From: Humibacter sp049446075
GTDB taxonomy: Bacteria; Actinomycetota; Actinomycetes; Actinomycetales; Microbacteriaceae
Direction: 5' to 3'
Assembly (NCBI RefSeq): GCF_049446075.1
Contig: NZ_JBMSEB010000003.1
Span: 186,001-250,000 of the forward strand
Length of the DNA: 64,000 bases
Shown here: positions 18,943 through 27,765 of the stretch, one piece after another
Layout: each line of letters opens with the position of its first letter
Numbering within the stretch: the stretch's first letter is position 1
Program-made: the position numbers and the translations under genes
The notes under the pieces: generated by a model
What the model was told of the DNA's origin: nothing
Seen by the model: only the letters and a program-made list of their open reading frames with translations
Databases searched by the model: none

Positions 18943-20054
18943 GACGCACCCGAAGGCGCGGCCCCGGCCGCTCCCCCGGTCTGAGCGGACAGGCCGAGGA
19001 CCTCGGCGATGGCACCGGTGTCGACGGGCACGACCGTCGGTTGCACGTCGCCGCCGCCGGCCGTGCGCAGCGCCCACTGCGGATCCTTGAGGCCGTGACC
19101 GGTGACGGTCAGCACGACGCGAGCGCCGGCGGGGATCACACCCGCCTCCGCGCGCTCGAGCAGACCTGCGACGCTGATGGCGCTGGCTGGTTCGACGAAG
19201 ATGCCCACCTCGGCGGAGAGAATGCGATGCGCCTCGAGGATCTTGTCGTCGTCGATGGAACCGAAGTAGCCGTCCGTGGCATCCCGGGCCTGCAGCGCGA
19301 GCTCCCATGAGGCGGGGTTGCCGATGCGGATGGCGCTGGCGATCGTCTCCGGATCTTTGACCGGGTGCCCGAGCACGATCGGCGCACTGCCGGATGCCTG
19401 GAAACCGAACATGCGCGGCAGCTTCGTCGTGATGCCGCGGTCCGCCTCCTCGGTGTAGCCACGCGTGTACGCCGTGTAATTGCCCGCGTTGCCGACCGGG
19501 ATGAAGTGGAAGTCGGGCGCATCACCGAGCACCTCGACGACCTCGAAGGCCGCGGTCTTCTGCCCCTCGATGCGATCGTTGTTGACGGAGTTCACGAGGT
19601 GCACCGGGTAGTTCGCGGCCAGGTCACGGGCGATGTCCAGGCAGTCGTCGAAGTTCCCTTGCACCTGCAGCAGCTGCGCATTGTGCGCGATCGCCTGGCT
19701 CAGCTTGCCCATGGCGATCTTGCCCTCGGGGACGAGCACGACGGCCTGGATGCCCGCGTGGGTCGCGTACGCGGCAGCGGACGCCGAGGTGTTACCCGTC
19801 GACGCGCAGATGACCGCCTTCGCGCCGTGCTCGATCGCCTTGGAGATGGCCATGGTCATGCCGCGGTCTTTGAAGGATCCCGTCGGGTTCATTCCCTCGA
19901 ACTTGACGTAGACATCGGCGCCCGTTCGGCGAGACAGAGCACCGGCGGGAATGAGCGGTGTGCCGCCCTCCCCAAGGGTGACGACGGGGGTCGCCTCTGT
20001 AACGTCGAGGCGGTCTGCGTACTCGCGCAGAACGCCCTGCCATTGGTGCGCCAC
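18939..20054 (-). CDS. thrC: Threonine synthase
   Basis: This PLP enzyme converts O-phosphohomoserine to threonine. The 371-residue protein has the PLP lysine Lys62 in NPTGSFKDRGMTMA and the phosphate loop HFIPVGNAGNYTAY. I placed the start at GTG 20052-20054 (MAHQWQGVLREY) because AAGGAG lies 6 bases upstream, overlapping the hom stop region; an in-frame TTG five codons earlier has no such site. The hom stop is 1 bp before this GTG, so translation is probably coupled. Confidence 0.94.
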   Translation of the reverse strand: MAHQWQGVLREYADRLDVTEATPVVTLGEGGTPLIPAGALSRRTGADVYVKFEGMNPTGSFKDRGMTMAISKAIEHGAKAVICASTGNTSASAAAYATHAGIQAVVLVPEGKIAMGKLSQAIAHNAQLLQVQGNFDDCLDIARDLAANYPVHLVNSVNNDRIEGQKTAAFEVVEVLGDAPDFHFIPVGNAGNYTAYTRGYTEEADRGITTKLPRMFGFQASGSAPIVLGHPVKDPETIASAIRIGNPASWELALQARDATDGYFGSIDDDKILEAHRILSAEVGIFVEPASAISVAGLLERAEAGVIPAGARVVLTVTGHGLKDPQWALRTAGGGDVQPTVVPVDTGAIAEVLGLSAQTGGAAGAAPSGAS

Positions 20055-20055
20055 G

Positions 20056-21423
20056 TCAGGCTCCTTCAACTCGAATGACGGAGGTCACGGACACGACCTC
20101 ATCGCTGTCGCGGAGTGCCGCGACCGTCGCCGCAAGCGCGGCCTCGAACGCCTCGTGCGTTCCGATCACAAGCGTAGCCGTGCCGGGTGGGGCGTCCTGA
20201 CCCGCTGGGGGCGCCGACGCCGCGGCGAACGCGGCTCGTGCGGCGGGCGCGGAAGCCACCGTCTGGGTCACGGTCTCCACCGATACGTCGTGCGTCGCGA
20301 ACACCGCCGCGATGCGCGAGAGCACGCCGGGGGCATCCGTCACGAGCAGCGTGATCTGATAGCGGGTGCGCACGGCACCCACGTCGAGCACAGGCAGGTC
20401 GGCATGGGTCGACTCGGCCACTCCAGGTCCTCCAACGACATGTCGACGCGCCGCCGAGACGACGTCGCCCAGCACGGCGGACGCGGTCTGCAGCCCGCCC
20501 GCCCCCGCCCCGTAGAACATGAGGTCGCCCGCGGCGGCGGCCTGCACGAAGACGGCGTTGTGCACGCCGCGCACGGCACCAAGCGGATGCTCGCGCGGCA
20601 CGAGCGCGGGATACACGCGCGCCGAAACGCCCTCGCGGCCGTCGGCATCCGTCACCCGCTCGCAGATGGCGAGCAGCTTGATGACGTATCCGCCTGCGCG
20701 AGCCGCCTCGACCTGCTGCTTCGTGATGGCCGTGATACCTTCGCGGTGCACGGATGCCAGTGGAACAGTCGTGTGGAATGCGAGGCCCGCCAGGATCGCG
20801 GCTTTGGCCGCTGCGTCGTATCCCTCGATGTCGGCCGAGGGGTCGCTGCGCTCCGCGTAGCCGAGCGCCGTTGCGGTCTCTAGCGCGGACTCGAGGGTCT
20901 CCCCCGCCGTGTCCATGCGGTCGAGGATGAAGTTGGTGGTGCCGTTGACGATGCCGAGGATGCGCTCCACCCTGTCGCCGGCGAGGCTGTCGCGCAGCGG
21001 CCGGATGATCGGAATCGCTCCGCCGACGGCGGCCTCATAGTAGAGCTGCGCGCCCACCTGCTCCGCGGCGGCGAACAGCTCTGGTCCGTGCTCGGCGAGC
21101 AGCGCCTTGTTGCCCGTGACGACGTCGGCTCCCGAGGTGAGCGCGAGAAGCACGTACTCACGTGCAGGGTCGATGCCGCCCATGAGTTCGACGACGATGT
21201 CGGCGCTGAGGATGAGGGAACGAGCGTCGGTCGTGAAGAGCTCGCGTGGAAGGTCTTCTCGACGCTGCGCGTCGACGTCGCGCACGGCGATGCCCACCAG
21301 TTCGAGTCCTGCACCGATGCGTGCCGCCAGTTCGTCGCTGTGGTTCAGCAGCAGCTTTGCCACCTGCGATCCGACCGAGCCTGCGCCGAGCAGTGCGACC
21401 TTGAGCGTTCTGTACTCGATCAT
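20056..21423 (-). CDS. hom: Homoserine dehydrogenase
   Basis: The enzyme reduces aspartate semialdehyde to homoserine, the branch point for threonine and methionine. Its 455 residues hold an N-terminal NAD(P) Rossmann motif (VALLGAGSVGSQVAKLL), the catalytic segments TGNKALLAEHG and AAVGGAIPIIRPLRDS, IVNGTTNFILDRM, and a C-terminal ACT domain (about 355-455, ITLLVTDAPGVLSRIAAVFA) that in relatives senses threonine. An Ala-rich insertion (ASAPAARAAFAAASAPPAG) lies inside the ACT region. ATG 21421-21423 overlaps the lysA stop by 4 bp. Confidence 0.95.
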   Translation of the reverse strand: MIEYRTLKVALLGAGSVGSQVAKLLLNHSDELAARIGAGLELVGIAVRDVDAQRREDLPRELFTTDARSLILSADIVVELMGGIDPAREYVLLALTSGADVVTGNKALLAEHGPELFAAAEQVGAQLYYEAAVGGAIPIIRPLRDSLAGDRVERILGIVNGTTNFILDRMDTAGETLESALETATALGYAERSDPSADIEGYDAAAKAAILAGLAFHTTVPLASVHREGITAITKQQVEAARAGGYVIKLLAICERVTDADGREGVSARVYPALVPREHPLGAVRGVHNAVFVQAAAAGDLMFYGAGAGGLQTASAVLGDVVSAARRHVVGGPGVAESTHADLPVLDVGAVRTRYQITLLVTDAPGVLSRIAAVFATHDVSVETVTQTVASAPAARAAFAAASAPPAGQDAPPGTATLVIGTHEAFEAALAATVAALRDSDEVVSVTSVIRVEGA

Positions 21424-22841
21424 CGTGCAGACTCCTGTCGCGTGTCGGCGTGCAGGCCTAGGTCGCGGGCGAGGAGGTCGTCCACGGTCTCGCCGCGCAC
21501 AAGGATCCGTGATTCTCCGTCTCGCACGGCGACAACAGCCGGCCTCGGCAGGTAGTTGTAGTTGCTGGAAAGCGACCAGCAGTACGCGCCTGTAGCCGCG
21601 ACGCCGAGCAGGTCCCCTGGCGCCACGTCGCCTGGGAGGTAGTCGGCGTTCACCACGATGTCGCCCGACTCGCAGTGCTTGCCTGCGACACGCACGAGCA
21701 CCGGCTCGGCATCGGACGTGCGGCCAAGGATCCGCGTCGAGTAGTCGGCGCCGTAGAGCGACGGGCGGGCGTTGTCGCTCATGCCGCCGTCGACGCTCAC
21801 GTAGAGCCGTTGCGCTCCGACGCCGCCGGCGTCCAGCCGGACCGGCTTGGTCGTTCCCACTGTGTAGAGCGTGATGCCCGCTGGGCCGACCACATACCTG
21901 CCCGGTTCGAACGCCACGATGGGCAGCGGGATGTCTGCGGCCTCGCACTCGGCAGCAAGCACAGCAGCTACGTGCTCGGCAAGCTCCTCGATGCGATCCG
22001 GCCGGTCAGCGCTCGTGTAGGCGATGCCGAATCCACCGCCAAGGTTGAGCTCAGGAACCGGTCCGCCGCTGAGCAGCCTGGAGTGGACGGCGACGAGGCG
22101 TGCGGCCGACTCCACGAACCCATCAGCACCGAAGATCTGCGATCCGATGTGGCAGTGCAGGCCGACGAACTCGAGGCTCGCGTGCGTGCGGATGCCTGCG
22201 ACCAGCCGCTCGGCATCCTCGAGCGCTACCCCGAACTTCTGGTCTTCGTGCGCGGTTGCCAGAAAGTCGTGAGTGTGGGCGTGCACACCGGTGCGAACCC
22301 GGAGCCGTACCCGCTGCGCCCGGCCGTGGGAGGCAGCGGCCGCCGCGACGCGGTCGATCTCCTGCTCGGAGTCGATGACGATGGTGCCGACTCCCGCCTC
22401 AACGGCGGCGTCGAGCTCCCGGCTGGACTTGTTGTTGCCGTGGAAGCCGAGCCTGTGCGCATCCACTCCCGCGGCGAGCGCCACGGCCAGCTCACCACCG
22501 CTCGCGACGTCGATGCGCAGGCCAGCCTGCGTCATCCAGCGTGCGATGTCGCCGGTCAGGAGGGCCTTGCCCGCGTAGTACACCTCGGCGGTCGAGCCGA
22601 CGCGCTCGAAGGCGTCCGTGAATGCACGACGCACCCGTTCGGCCCGCGACCGAACATATTCCTCATCGAGTACATACAACGGAGTGCCGTACTGCTGCGC
22701 GAGCTCGTGGACGCGGACACCGCCGATCGTCGCGACGCCGTCTGCGTCGCGACGCATGCCCGCAGGCCAGATGTCCGGCGTGAGACCGTTCGGATCGTCG
22801 GGAAGCTGCAGCCATTGGGGCGCAAGAGGGTTCTCGGGCAC
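21420..22841 (-). CDS. lysA: Diaminopimelate decarboxylase
   Basis: The enzyme converts meso-diaminopimelate to lysine. This PLP fold-III protein has 473 residues. The PLP lysine is Lys92 in VYYAGKALLTG; other family motifs are FVGLHCHIGSQI, ELNLGGGFGIAY and VAGKHCESGDIV, the last with the active-site Cys. The start is GTG 22839-22841, preceded by GAGGTGA. It is followed at a 4-bp overlap by hom, joining the lysine and threonine/methionine branches in one transcript. Confidence 0.95.
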   Translation of the reverse strand: MPENPLAPQWLQLPDDPNGLTPDIWPAGMRRDADGVATIGGVRVHELAQQYGTPLYVLDEEYVRSRAERVRRAFTDAFERVGSTAEVYYAGKALLTGDIARWMTQAGLRIDVASGGELAVALAAGVDAHRLGFHGNNKSSRELDAAVEAGVGTIVIDSEQEIDRVAAAAASHGRAQRVRLRVRTGVHAHTHDFLATAHEDQKFGVALEDAERLVAGIRTHASLEFVGLHCHIGSQIFGADGFVESAARLVAVHSRLLSGGPVPELNLGGGFGIAYTSADRPDRIEELAEHVAAVLAAECEAADIPLPIVAFEPGRYVVGPAGITLYTVGTTKPVRLDAGGVGAQRLYVSVDGGMSDNARPSLYGADYSTRILGRTSDAEPVLVRVAGKHCESGDIVVNADYLPGDVAPGDLLGVAATGAYCWSLSSNYNYLPRPAVVAVRDGESRILVRGETVDDLLARDLGLHADTRQESAR

Positions 22842-22931
22842 GGGGTCACCTCGAACTAGTGGGAGTGTCTGGCGAGCGGACCCGGATTGGCCCCTGAAGC
22901 CGAGGGGATGTGCGCGTATGCGCGTCGGGGC

Positions 22932-22937
22932 ATTCTA
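22932..22937 (-). promoter_or_regulatory. Predicted -10 element for the lysA-hom-thrC-thrB operon
   Basis: TAGAAT on the minus strand gives a leader of about 85 nt before the lysA GTG. A convincing -35 is not visible at 16-18 bp. The 185-bp gap between the LmeA-like gene and lysA supports a separate promoter. No leader peptide or lysine riboswitch was recognised. Confidence 0.4.
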
Positions 22938-23026
22938 TCGGCGGCCGTCAGCCCGGCAGAAAACGCGGCCGTCACATTGCAGCGGCATGATTGCGCGGCG
23001 TGCGCGAATCGGGCAAAGCGGCACGG

Positions 23027-23875
23027 TCACGAACACGAACCTCGCTTCTGCAGCGCGTTGCCCCCGAGCACAAGATCGTCTCCGACAACCGAAACGGTCG
23101 CCGCACGCTTGTCCACTGAGAGTCCGGTGGCATCCACTCGTGCGGGCAGGTACTGCGCTATGCAGATCGGGATCCTCGAGGGAACCAAATCCTTGGCGAA
23201 CCTCGTCACGTCGAACGCCCCCCCGCCGGCCGTGACGTTCACACTGATCGGCGTCAGCACGACCGTGTCACCGTTCTGCAGGCTGGGTGTGACGGATGCC
23301 GTGTAGCCGACGTCGATGCCGAGGATCTGCCCTGTTCCCTTCAGTCCGACCTCATCCGGATTCAGCGTCACGGTGGTGTGGTTCGGCAGGTCGACCAGGT
23401 TGTTGACGGCATCCTGGCTTATGCGCATGGTGCCTTCCACGCGTTGCACCGGCTTATTGAAATCGAGCGGGATGCCGTGCGCCACGACTCGGGCGGTCAG
23501 CGGGTTGCCCTGGATGCGCACATTTGACGACGACAGCTCCACCTTGTCGAATCGCCCGGCCATGAATTGTGCGATCACCGAGAAGCCGTCGATCTTCACC
23601 GACAGATCCTTGGCGGTCACGTCCGCCGGCAGCTCGTTCTGGATCTGCTCGCGTACGACGTTCTGAGCGACCTGCCGCAACACCGCATCCGTGACGAAAA
23701 AGACGCCGATCAACACGATCAGGGCGCTCGCGCTCCACAGCACAAGGCGCTGCGCCCCGTTGAAGCGCACCTGGACGTTCCGCTGATCCGAGCCGGACCT
23801 GCCGGGGTGGGCGCCGTCGTGCGCGCCGGCGGTGGATTCCGTCAGCGGCTGCGTCGGTTGATCCTGCATCGACAT
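23027..23875 (-). CDS. LmeA-like phospholipid-binding protein (DUF2993)
   Basis: This 282-residue protein has a cytoplasmic N-terminus of about 45 residues, one membrane helix (about 46-66, RLVLWSASALIVLIGVFFVT) and an exported beta-rich domain typical of DUF2993. The mycobacterial relative LmeA is a periplasmic phospholipid binder connected with lipomannan elongation. The function here is inferred from family only. I chose ATG 23873-23875 (MSMQDQPTQ); a second ATG lies 2 codons later. The gene starts 67 bp after argS on the same strand. Confidence 0.75.
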   Translation of the reverse strand: MSMQDQPTQPLTESTAGAHDGAHPGRSGSDQRNVQVRFNGAQRLVLWSASALIVLIGVFFVTDAVLRQVAQNVVREQIQNELPADVTAKDLSVKIDGFSVIAQFMAGRFDKVELSSSNVRIQGNPLTARVVAHGIPLDFNKPVQRVEGTMRISQDAVNNLVDLPNHTTVTLNPDEVGLKGTGQILGIDVGYTASVTPSLQNGDTVVLTPISVNVTAGGGAFDVTRFAKDLVPSRIPICIAQYLPARVDATGLSVDKRAATVSVVGDDLVLGGNALQKRGSCS

Positions 23876-23942
23876 ACTTGCCGTTCGCCTCCCTCGGTCG
23901 TGCGCTCCCGCGGAGTCTTGCGCGGGCATCCGCGCCGTCGTC

Positions 23943-25622
23943 TCACATCCGCTCGGGTGCAGACACCCCCAGCAGTCCCAGCCCGTTGCGGATGACCTGT
24001 CCCGTCGCGTCGTTGAGCCAGAGCCTCGTGCGGTGCAGATCGGTAATCGGCTCTTCGCCCAGCGGGATGACCCGGCAGTTGTCGTACCACTTGTGGTACA
24101 GGCCCGCCACCTCTTCGATGTAGCGGGCAACGCGGTGCGGCTCCCGCAGCTCGGCCGCCATTGCGACGATGCGCGGAAACTCCTGCAGGCCGCCGAGCAG
24201 AGCCGACTCCGTCTCGTGCGTGAGCAGCTGAGGCGCGAATGCGCTGCGCGTCACGCCGGCCGTTTCGGCGTTGCGCGCCACGGAGCGCGTCCGAGCGTGC
24301 GCGTACTGCACGTAGTACACGGGGTTGTCGTTCGAGTGCTTCGCGAGCAGGTCCAGGTCGATATCCAGCGGCGAGTCGCTCGACGACCGAACGAGGGCGT
24401 ATCGGCCCGCGTCCACGCCGACCGCGTCGACGAGATCGTCGAGCGTGACGATCGTTCCCGCGCGCTTGCTCATGCGCACCGGTTCACCGTTCTGGAGCAG
24501 ATTGACCATCTGCCCGATCAGCAACTGCAGATTTACCCCTGGTGTGTCGCCGAACGCCGCCGCCATCGCCATCATGCGGCCCACGTATCCGTGGTGATCG
24601 GCGCCCAGCATGATGATGTTCTGCTCGAACCCTCGCTCCCGCTTGTTCAGGTAGTAGCCGAGGTCGCCCGACATATAGGCCGGTTCGCCGTTGCTTCGGA
24701 TGATGACTCGGTCTTTGTCATCACCGAACTCGGTTGTGCCAAGCCAGACAGCGCCGTCCTTCTCGTAGACATGACCGAGTTCGCGCAGTCGCTCGACCGC
24801 ACGGTCGACGGCACCCGATTCGTGCAGGTCGTTCTCGTGGAAATACACGTCGAAGTCGACTCCGAAGCCGTGAAGCTTCTCTTTGATCTCGTCGAACATG
24901 AAGTGGGTGCCGAGATCGCGGAACACCTCTTGCTGCGCCTCTCGGTCCAGCGCGGCGAGGTCCCCTTCGTATGCGGCAACCACTTTCGTTGCGATGTCCC
25001 CGATGTACGCGCCGCCGTAACCATCCTCCGGCGTCGGCTCACCGAGATAGCTGGCCAGCAGGCTACGCGCGAAGCGATCGATCTGCGATCCGTGATCGTT
25101 GAAGTAGTACTCGCGCGTCACATCCGCGCCCTCGGCTTTGAGCAGCCGAGCGAGGCTGTCGCCCACGGCCGCCCAGCGCACACCCCCCATGTGAATCGGC
25201 CCCGTAGGGTTTGCCGAGACGAACTCGAGGTTCACCTTGACGCCCTTATAGACGTCGCCGTGCCCGAACGCGTCGCCCTCCTCGACGATCGTCTTGGCGA
25301 GGGCGCCGGCCGCTGCGGCATCCAGGCGGAAGTTGATGAATCCTGGGCCGGCAACCTCGGCGGACGCGACCCCGTCGAGGCGCTCGGCCTCGAGGGCGAT
25401 CTCTTCGGCAAGCTCCCGAGGGTTGGTGCCGAGGGGTTTCGCCAGGCGCATGGCTGCGTTGGACGCCCAATCGCCGTGCTCCCGGTTCTTGGGACGCTCG
25501 AGACGGATGTCGGCGCGCGCCAATACCGGCTGCGTTTCGGTCGATCCCTGCTCACCCCGGCGTCGCTCGACCAGACGCGTGACGATGGCGTACAACTGGT
25601 CGGCGAGCTGATCGGGATTCAC
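23943..25622 (-). CDS. argS: Arginyl-tRNA synthetase
   Basis: This enzyme charges tRNA-Arg. The 559-residue class I synthetase has the N-terminal additional domain, the HIGH-type motif SANPTGPIHMGGVR, the KMSKS-type loop VRMSKRAGTIV, and the DALR anticodon-binding domain at the C-terminus (PVYYVQYAHARTRSV to GVSAPERM). I chose GTG 25620-25622 (MNPDQLADQLY); an in-frame TTG lies three codons upstream and neither has a clear Shine-Dalgarno, so a leaderless transcript is possible. A tRNA-Arg gene lies about 1 kb away. Confidence 0.95.
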   Translation of the reverse strand: MNPDQLADQLYAIVTRLVERRRGEQGSTETQPVLARADIRLERPKNREHGDWASNAAMRLAKPLGTNPRELAEEIALEAERLDGVASAEVAGPGFINFRLDAAAAGALAKTIVEEGDAFGHGDVYKGVKVNLEFVSANPTGPIHMGGVRWAAVGDSLARLLKAEGADVTREYYFNDHGSQIDRFARSLLASYLGEPTPEDGYGGAYIGDIATKVVAAYEGDLAALDREAQQEVFRDLGTHFMFDEIKEKLHGFGVDFDVYFHENDLHESGAVDRAVERLRELGHVYEKDGAVWLGTTEFGDDKDRVIIRSNGEPAYMSGDLGYYLNKRERGFEQNIIMLGADHHGYVGRMMAMAAAFGDTPGVNLQLLIGQMVNLLQNGEPVRMSKRAGTIVTLDDLVDAVGVDAGRYALVRSSSDSPLDIDLDLLAKHSNDNPVYYVQYAHARTRSVARNAETAGVTRSAFAPQLLTHETESALLGGLQEFPRIVAMAAELREPHRVARYIEEVAGLYHKWYDNCRVIPLGEEPITDLHRTRLWLNDATGQVIRNGLGLLGVSAPERM

Positions 25623-25742
25623 GACGGCCAAGTCTATCGGCGCATCCTGCCGCCCTCGGCCCACGCTCGCGACTACTCCGCACCTGGCCTTGCTATCCTC
25701 GTGCCCACGCGCCACCGACCGCCCCCATCGGAAGCCTTCCTC

Positions 25743-26393
25743 ATGCGCACACCTCGCCCCGCCCTCCTCAGCCGGCGCGTGATGCCCGGCGCACGCCGTT
25801 CGGCTCCGGTCGCGGCCACCGTGCTCCTGGCGGCCGTTCTGCTCCTCACCGGATGCCAGGCCTCGCCGACGTCGACGACCACCACCACGGGACCGCGCGG
25901 GTCGATGGCATCCGGTTCGCCTGTTCCCGGCAAGGCTTCCTCGACACCGAAACCCACTCCCACCCCTGTCGGCATGACGTGCGATCAGCTGATCACGTCC
26001 GAGCAGGTGGCGGCGGTGCTGCCGAAGATCGCCCAGGCGAAGGACTTCACACCGACGAAGGGGTCGGATGCCGCCAAGGCCGTCTCCTCCTACGGCGGCG
26101 TGGCCTGCGGCTACACGAGCGCGTCGACGGGCGACATCGTCGAGGTGTCGGTGGCTCGGCCAGCCCAGAGCGACTTCACCTCGCTGAACAACAAGGCCGT
26201 CACCGACAGCCACGTCGTTCCGACGTACGGTGTGCCGCCAAAGGTCATGGGCTACTTCACCATCAGCGGGTCCATGGGAGTCGCGCAGGCCTTCACCGGC
26301 GGGTATTGGGTGGTCGCGGAGTCTAAGGACTACCTCGAGCCGGGCGACGCCAGCCAGGTGATCGCGGCGGTGCTGTCCAACCTTCCGAGCTGA
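25743..26393 (+). CDS. Secreted lipoprotein of unknown function, DUF3558-like
   Basis: This 216-residue protein has an N-terminal signal with an Arg-rich start, a hydrophobic stretch (about 22-35) and a lipobox LLTGC, so Cys38 would be lipidated. A Ser/Thr/Pro-rich linker (about 40-75) follows, then a domain beginning MTCDQLITSEQVAAVLP that resembles the DUF3558 lipoproteins of actinobacteria. No catalytic residues are recognisable. ATG 25743 was chosen; it lacks a strong Shine-Dalgarno, and Met14 is an alternative. It diverges from argS; a TATCCT about 50 bp upstream may be its -10. Confidence 0.8.
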   Translation: MRTPRPALLSRRVMPGARRSAPVAATVLLAAVLLLTGCQASPTSTTTTTGPRGSMASGSPVPGKASSTPKPTPTPVGMTCDQLITSEQVAAVLPKIAQAKDFTPTKGSDAAKAVSSYGGVACGYTSASTGDIVEVSVARPAQSDFTSLNNKAVTDSHVVPTYGVPPKVMGYFTISGSMGVAQAFTGGYWVVAESKDYLEPGDASQVIAAVLSNLPS

Positions 26394-26573
26394 CCCCGGC
26401 ATCCCGTTCTGTCGCTCACGCTCGGGCCGAAATACGCACGATCGGCCGCATCCATTCGCGGTTTCTTTCCGGCCGAACCTTCGACTTCCGGCCGAGCGTG
26501 TGCCGGCATGCCGAAGACAACGAGGCGACGCTGCGCTGATCGGCGCGGTTCGATCGGTGCAGCCGTCGGATGC

Positions 26574-26579
26574 TAGCCT
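26574..26579 (+). promoter_or_regulatory. Predicted -10 element of the tRNA-Arg gene
   Basis: TAGCCT lies 13 bp before the first base of the tRNA. The -35 is not clear. The 199-bp gap 26394-26592 contains several CGGCCG-type short palindromes but no other feature that I could name. Confidence 0.45.
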
Positions 26580-26592
26580 TGACGCGCACTGA

Positions 26593-26665
26593 GCCCCCAT
26601 AGCTCAGGGGATAGAGCGTCTGCCTCCGGAGCAGAAGGCCGAAGGTTCGAATCCTTCTGGGGGCA
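26593..26665 (+). tRNA. tRNA-Arg(CCG)
   Basis: A complete cloverleaf can be drawn: acceptor stem GCCCCCA (26593-26599) pairs with TGGGGGC (26658-26664), D stem GCTC/GAGC, anticodon stem TCTGC/GCAGA with loop CTCCGGA, and T stem GAAGG/CCTTC with loop TTCGAAT. The anticodon CCG (26626-26628) reads the arginine codon CGG. The discriminator base is A at 26665 and the CCA end is not encoded. Confidence 0.97.
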
Positions 26666-26670
26666 CAAAC

Positions 26671-26744
26671 GATTGAGGCGAGAGCCGCTAGAGCTTGCTC
26701 TAGCGGCCGAGCCGATTGAGTTTGTTGAGCGGCAAAGCCGTGAG
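26671..26744. repeat. Palindromic repeat unit, copy 3, downstream of tRNA-Arg
   Basis: This has the same architecture as 8276-8429: GATTGAG, perfect 11-bp inverted repeat (26684-26694 with 26697-26707, 2-nt loop), CGATTGAG, then a short stem CGGC-AAA-GCCG at 26730-26740. The stem sequence is different from both earlier copies, while the apical GAGC-NN-GCTC is kept. It lies between tRNA-Arg and the end of the next gene, where it could also end transcription. Confidence 0.82.
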
Positions 26745-26754
26745 CACCGAGCCT

Positions 26755-27636
26755 TCAGCGCCGGCGCAGCCCACCGAGTACACCGATCATGTCGAGTCCC
26801 CCGTCGCCGCGCTCGACGGCCGCCTGGAACAGTTGGCGGCAGGCATCCATGAGCGGGACCCGAACGGATGCCTGCACCGCGGCATCCGCAATCAAGTCGC
26901 AGTTCTTGAGCACATCCGCCACACCCGCCTGCGGGCTGAGATCGCCGGCGACGAGCTTCGCCGTCTTCACGCGCGAGATGGGCGACGACATCTGCCCGGC
27001 ATCCAGGATGCCCCGCAACTGCTCGGCATCGAGTCCCTGGGCCTCCGCGAATGCGAAGGCCTCGGCAAGACCCGTGACGAGGGTCACCAGAAACACGTTG
27101 ATGGCGAGCTTCATCGTGAGCGCAGCCGGGACGGCACCGCACACCGTCGTCGAGGCGCACAGCAGCTCCACGATCGGTCGAACGCGCGCCACCGCGTGCT
27201 CGTCGCCCGCGAGCATCCCAACCAGCTCGCGACGCCTCGCCGGCTCTCGGGACCCCGACACAGGTGCCTCGACGTAGAAGCCGCCCGCCCGCTTCACGTC
27301 CGCTTCGAGCTCCGCGGAGTATTGCGGCGAGGTCGTGCCGAGGTGCACGAGCGTTGTGCCCTCGAGCATTTCGTCGAACTGTGCCGTTCCTCTGCGCAGG
27401 GTCGCGTCGATGACGTCGTCGGTCGAGAGCATCATGAGCACCACGTGGCACGACACGAACAGGTCGCGCACCGTGGCGGCCACGCGTGCCCCCTGCGCCG
27501 CAAGCCGCTCGAGTGCCGGCGTCGAACGATTCCACACCCGCAGCTCGACGTGCGACGCCAGCAGGTTGGCGGCCATCGGCTCCCCCATGAGCCCGGCGCC
27601 CAGGAATCCCACGCGCAGTTCGGGGTCGATCGTCAT
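26755..27636 (-). CDS. NAD(P)-dependent beta-hydroxyacid dehydrogenase, 3-hydroxyisobutyrate dehydrogenase-like
   Basis: The protein probably oxidises a small 3-hydroxy acid or reduces a semialdehyde. The 293-residue length is usual. The N-terminal Rossmann motif is VGFLGAGLMGEPMAANLL, the substrate-binding segment is EAPVSGSREPARR, and the catalytic lysine region is ALTMKLAINVFLV. The C-terminal helical domain includes SPISRVKTAKLVAGD. I chose ATG 27634-27636 over the longer open frame, as family proteins begin close to the Rossmann fold. The true substrate cannot be decided. Confidence 0.85.
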   Translation of the reverse strand: MTIDPELRVGFLGAGLMGEPMAANLLASHVELRVWNRSTPALERLAAQGARVAATVRDLFVSCHVVLMMLSTDDVIDATLRRGTAQFDEMLEGTTLVHLGTTSPQYSAELEADVKRAGGFYVEAPVSGSREPARRRELVGMLAGDEHAVARVRPIVELLCASTTVCGAVPAALTMKLAINVFLVTLVTGLAEAFAFAEAQGLDAEQLRGILDAGQMSSPISRVKTAKLVAGDLSPQAGVADVLKNCDLIADAAVQASVRVPLMDACRQLFQAAVERGDGGLDMIGVLGGLRRR

Positions 27637-27765
27637 GCTCGCTCCGTTCGTCGAAGGCTTGAGCCGATTCGACAATCGTGCGCCGGCCCTGCGGAACCGA
27701 CAACGACGGAGAACGACAAAGAACACGCAGATCCGGCCGTCGACCAAGCGCCAGCACGGCGCGGA

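Noticed and set aside
24033..25742. Plus-strand frame leading into the lipoprotein gene
   Set aside because: It is antisense to argS; the real protein begins at the signal peptide around 25743.
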